Shown here: piece by piece, positions 61,326 to 64,000 of the stretch
Numbering within the stretch: the first letter of the stretch is position 1
Layout: every line of letters begins with the position of its first letter
Origin: Caulobacter sp.
GTDB taxonomy: Bacteria; Pseudomonadota; Alphaproteobacteria; Caulobacterales; Caulobacteraceae
DNA: 64,000 nucleotides
Assembly (NCBI RefSeq): GCF_017744445.1
Contig: NZ_JAGIBH010000001.1
Span: 570,178 to 634,177 of the forward strand
Direction: 5' to 3'
Notes under the pieces: model-generated
Databases searched by the model: none
Seen by the model: only the letters and a program-made list of their open reading frames with translations
What the model was told of the DNA's origin: nothing
Translations under genes and position numbers: made by a program

Positions 61326-61334
61326 GAGCGACCC

Positions 61335-63176
61335 ATGCGACTGCGCGCCTTCCTGTTCCTGACCGCCGCCCTGGCTGTCGCCACGCCCGCCTTCGCTCAG
61401 CGCGGTCCGATCTATGCCGGCGCCGTCGCGCCGATGAACCAGACGGTCGAAAAGCGCCTGCTGCCCCAGACCGCCGTCCTGCTGCACAAGCTGCTGGCCG
61501 AAAAGCGCGACATGACCCTGGACGGGGTCAAGGTGTTCGAAGCCGACGACAAGTTCCTGCCCGGCAAGATCGCCATCGGGCTGGCCTACCTGATCGTCGA
61601 TACGCCGCGCACCGATCCCAAGTTCGCCGAGTACCTGGCCGCCTATCGCCAGATCGCCGACATGACCGTCGATGATCCCAACGACACCTGGGGCATCTAC
61701 TACTATTGCCAGGCGCTGCTCATGTTGCAGCAGGCCGAGCTGCTTGACCAGGCGGTCTCGCCGGAAGCCCTGACCAAGCTGAAGGCCAAGCTGGACTGGC
61801 GGCGGTTCGTGCGCACCGACGACCTGACCCTGATCAGCCTGCCCAACAACTATTACGGCGTCGCCTTCAGCGTGGCGCGGCTGCGCTATCGCCTGGGCTG
61901 GGAGGACGCCAGCGCCAGCGAGGCCCTGCTGGGCAAGACCCTGGACCACTATCGCAAGTACTCCGGCGAATACGGCTTCGCCGACGAGACCGACGGGGAA
62001 GGGCGCTTCGACCGCTACTCCGTCCTGCTGATCGGCGAGATCAGCCACCGCCTGATCGAGGCCGGCATGCCCGCCACGCCGGAGGTGCGCCAGTGGCTGC
62101 GCCGTTCGGTCGACCTGATGCTGCCCCGCCTGAACCTGCGCGGTGAAGGCTTCGAATATGGCCGCAGCATCGGGACCTATGGCGAGACGGCCTTTCTGGA
62201 GGTGCTGACCGCGGCGGCCAAGCTGGACGTGCTGACGCCGGAAGAAAAAGCCATGGGCTACGCGTTCTCATCGCGCGTCGCGGCCCGCTACATGGACTTC
62301 TGGTTCGACCCGAAGATGGGCTCGGTGAACCTGTGGGAGCACGGCCGGCGGACGGATGCCTATCGCGGCAAGCACCGGATCCTGGGCGAGAACCTCAGCC
62401 TGGGCCGGCAGTACATCTACACCAGCGCGATCTGGAACGAGCTGGGCTTCAAGGACAAGGCGCCCGACCCCGGCTACGCGGCCTGGCTGGACAAGCTGCC
62501 CAAGCGGACGGTGACCTGGTTCGCGCGGGGCGCTAACGACCGGTTGGTGGTGACTGTGCGTGACAAGGGCCGCGTCATCGGCCTGCCGATCATCAACGGC
62601 GGCGACGGCCAGCATCAGAACACGCCCTACTATCCGATCCCGTTCTCGCCGGGGATGCTGCAAGGCGTGGCCGACGGGAGCTTCCCGCAGCTGTTGCCGC
62701 GCATCACCCTGGCCGACGGCGCGCAACTGGCGCCGCTGGCCTATGCGGCCCACGTGAAGATCGGCGAGCAGGGCGCCCGCACCACCATCACCTATGACCA
62801 GGACAAGCTGGACCGCCTAGGCGGCAAGGCCCCGGTCGGCGACGACCGCTTCAGCGTCAAGACGACCTATGTCCTGGAGCCCGGCCGCATCCGCCGCACG
62901 GACGTCTTCACGCCCAAGCCGGGTGTCGCCGTGAAGGCCGTGGACCTGGCCTTCGCCAGCTTCTCGGGCAAGGCGACGACCAAGGGCGGGACAACGACGT
63001 TCAAGACCGGCGACGTCACCAGCTTCAAGGTCGAAGGTCTGACCTGCACGACGAAGGCCCTGAACGACAACAAGGCCTACCGCGCGCCGACGGGGGCGAT
63101 GACGGCCCTGACCAGCTGTAGCGGGGCAGCCGCCGCCGGTCCGATCACGGTCAGCTGGACGATCGCCTACAGATAG
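61335..63176 (+). CDS. Secreted protein of unknown family, putative polysaccharide-active enzyme
   Basis: A 613-residue exported protein (signal peptide AFLFLTAALAVATPAFA). Residues about 35-400 are helix-rich with a periodicity like an (alpha/alpha) toroid, and about 410-613 are beta-rich (an antiparallel sandwich), a layout seen in polysaccharide lyases such as families 8, 12 and 21. Candidate active-site clusters are NNYYG (171-175), FDRYS (225-229) and FEYGRSIGTYGE (273-284); the last loosely recalls the GRS-YR motif of DUF2264. I do not recognise the family with confidence. It is downstream of manD and of operator candidate 4, so it probably acts on the same uronate polymer. ATG 61335 begins the signal peptide. 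Confidence 0.7.
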   Translation: MRLRAFLFLTAALAVATPAFAQRGPIYAGAVAPMNQTVEKRLLPQTAVLLHKLLAEKRDMTLDGVKVFEADDKFLPGKIAIGLAYLIVDTPRTDPKFAEYLAAYRQIADMTVDDPNDTWGIYYYCQALLMLQQAELLDQAVSPEALTKLKAKLDWRRFVRTDDLTLISLPNNYYGVAFSVARLRYRLGWEDASASEALLGKTLDHYRKYSGEYGFADETDGEGRFDRYSVLLIGEISHRLIEAGMPATPEVRQWLRRSVDLMLPRLNLRGEGFEYGRSIGTYGETAFLEVLTAAAKLDVLTPEEKAMGYAFSSRVAARYMDFWFDPKMGSVNLWEHGRRTDAYRGKHRILGENLSLGRQYIYTSAIWNELGFKDKAPDPGYAAWLDKLPKRTVTWFARGANDRLVVTVRDKGRVIGLPIINGGDGQHQNTPYYPIPFSPGMLQGVADGSFPQLLPRITLADGAQLAPLAYAAHVKIGEQGARTTITYDQDKLDRLGGKAPVGDDRFSVKTTYVLEPGRIRRTDVFTPKPGVAVKAVDLAFASFSGKATTKGGTTTFKTGDVTSFKVEGLTCTTKALNDNKAYRAPTGAMTALTSCSGAAAAGPITVSWTIAYR

Positions 63177-63516
63177 TTGAAGTGGCGGCAAGTCGACTAT
63201 TGCCAAGATTGTCAGTCCCGCAAAAATCAGCAGTTTCGTTCAGTTCTGTTGTATAGGTGACGCAGTAGTTATTCTAGGCGCGTGTTTGCCATCAATGCTA
63301 TGCGTTCATGATGTATTTCCATGGTTTATGTGCTCACGCAGCCGTGAATGTCGAGTTTACGACTAACATTTATTCCGGAACTCCGCCGTATTTACTCGCC
63401 ATCCCCGAATTGGGGTGGTAGCGTTTGGTCATCATCGGCACGGTTTCTCGAGCGCCGATGGCTGAGAGATGAAGCTTCGGCTTTCGCTCCCGCTCGCTAG
63501 AGGCAGGAGCACCCCT
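63177..63516. other. 340-bp region with no gene
   Basis: AT-richer than its surroundings. A small inverted pair (GGCGGCAAGTC and TATTGCCAAG) just after the preceding stop echoes the palindrome at 61286 but is imperfect. No convincing promoter, RNA or terminator is seen; the last 20 bases carry a GGCAGGAG ribosome site. Confidence 0.5.
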
Positions 63517-63774
63517 ATGCCCACCTATCTCTTCTACCCGCGACGCGCCGATGGCGTGTCCCTGACCTTCATCGCCGAAACGGCCGAAGACGACTTCGAC
63601 GCCCTGGAGTTGGCCGCTGAGATCGCCGCAGCTCACGAGTGCAAGGGCGTCTTCGTCTGGGAGCCCGAGGCCGGCCCTGAGCGCAAGGACCGCTTCGTCG
63701 GCGAGGTCGACCGCCACGGCGCCGAGACGCTGCACCAACCTGCGCCACTGCCGGGAGCCGGCGTCACGGCCTAG
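63517..63774 (+). CDS. Small hypothetical protein, 85 aa
   Basis: An 85-residue soluble, acidic protein starting at ATG 63517 behind GGCAGGAG. It opens MPTYLFYPRRADGVSLTFIAE, then has an Ala/Glu-rich helix (DALELAAEIAAAHE) and a strand GVFVWEPEAG, a simple alpha/beta pattern. It reminds me of small proteins that begin MPxYxF and carry an AA-rich helix (DUF6894-like), but key positions differ. Thirty-three bases separate it from the iron permease family gene. Function unknown. Confidence 0.55.
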   Translation: MPTYLFYPRRADGVSLTFIAETAEDDFDALELAAEIAAAHECKGVFVWEPEAGPERKDRFVGEVDRHGAETLHQPAPLPGAGVTA

Positions 63775-63807
63775 GCGTTACCCGGGCGATCTGAAGGGAG
63801 ATCGCCC

Positions 63808-64000
63808 GTGGACAAGCTGTTCGCCAAGTTCGCCAACGTTACGGCCAGGGTCACCGGCAGTCCGCCGGCCTTCCTGATCTGCGTCGCCCTGGTGCTGACC
63901 TGGGCGGTGAGCGGGCCGATCTTCAAGTTCTCCGAGACCTGGCAACTGGTGATCAACACCGGCACCACCATCGTCACCTTCCTGATGGTGTTCCTGATCC
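63808..64000 (+). CDS. Low-affinity iron permease family protein (5' end only)
   Basis: The first 64 residues of a protein cut by the window edge, starting at GTG 63808 after GAAGGGAG. The visible sequence has a cytoplasmic amphipathic start (VDKLFAKFANVTARVTGSP), a first membrane helix (AFLICVALVLTWAVSGPIF), then SETWQLVINTGTTIVTFLMVFLI, which matches the PF04120 family of small membrane proteins named after a fungal iron permease domain. In bacteria these are about 120-180 residues with unproven transport function. Confidence 0.8.
   Translation, partial: MDKLFAKFANVTARVTGSPPAFLICVALVLTWAVSGPIFKFSETWQLVINTGTTIVTFLMVFLI

Overview
The window is GC-rich (roughly 65-68% by eye), densely coded DNA from a Caulobacter, most likely close to C. 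vibrioides/C. segnis. The pointers are flagellar genes behind a perfect CtrA box (TTAA-N7-TTAA), a protein resembling the LPS-anchoring domain of the S-layer protein RsaA, a mannonate dehydratase of the Caulobacter ManD type, several TonB-dependent receptors (TBDRs) beside sugar and uronate genes, and dispersed palindromic intergenic repeats. I see no prophage, transposase, CRISPR array, rRNA or plasmid functions. The species is inferred, not proven.

Layout. 1-1.6 kb: a PAS_5 protein, then an overlapping trio (winged-helix-like protein and two small membrane proteins). 1.6-4.9 kb: a PfkB sugar kinase, and flagellar fliO-fliP divergent from flgB-flgC-fliE around the CtrA box. 4.9-9.5 kb: a GlxA-type AraC regulator divergent from an SDR, an unlisted 52-aa membrane protein, and a two-gene betaine/choline-type ABC importer whose permease and binding protein are fused. 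9.6-17.1 kb: a complete histidine degradation locus (hutI-hutH-hutG-hutU divergent from hutF-hutC) with a 16-bp palindrome between the arms. 17.2-20.8 kb: a DUF1993 protein, the RsaA-anchor-like protein, a GFA protein, a small membrane protein, tRNA(CAU) and YbaK. 20.8-25.1 kb: pcoA-pcoB copper resistance and an acyl-CoA synthetase.

25.2-36.7 kb is a sugar locus: an arabinose/galactose 1-dehydrogenase, a secreted GH3 beta-glucosidase, a LacI regulator, a TBDR with a LacI-like operator, and two tandem tryptophan-halogenase-family flavoproteins. 36.8-42.0 kb holds a cyclophilin, an unusual 896-aa adenylation/carrier/membrane-acyltransferase fusion, and an MHS-type transporter preceded by GGTAGCGCTACC. 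42.1-52.0 kb is a cell-surface signalling system (ECF sigma, FecR, STN-domain TBDR) followed by gamma-glutamyltransferase and a secreted M14 peptidase, which suggests peptide or glutathione scavenging.

52.2-63.2 kb looks like a uronate-polysaccharide locus: TBDR, GH105 hydrolase, alginate/glucuronan-lyase-like enzyme, FCD-type GntR regulator, ManD, and an uncharacterised secreted protein that may be a new polysaccharide-active enzyme. Four matching 13-bp palindromes (TGG-N5-CCA core) sit upstream of these genes and suggest one regulon under the local GntR protein. The window ends inside a low-affinity iron permease family gene.

Three families of long inverted intergenic repeats occur more than once: A six copies, B two, C two. 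A further long inverted repeat occurs once. The strongest candidates for undescribed biology are the A-PCP-acyltransferase fusion, the stand-alone S-layer-anchor-like protein, and the putative polysaccharide enzyme with its palindromic leader. All functional statements come from reading sequence and motif memory; no searches were run.
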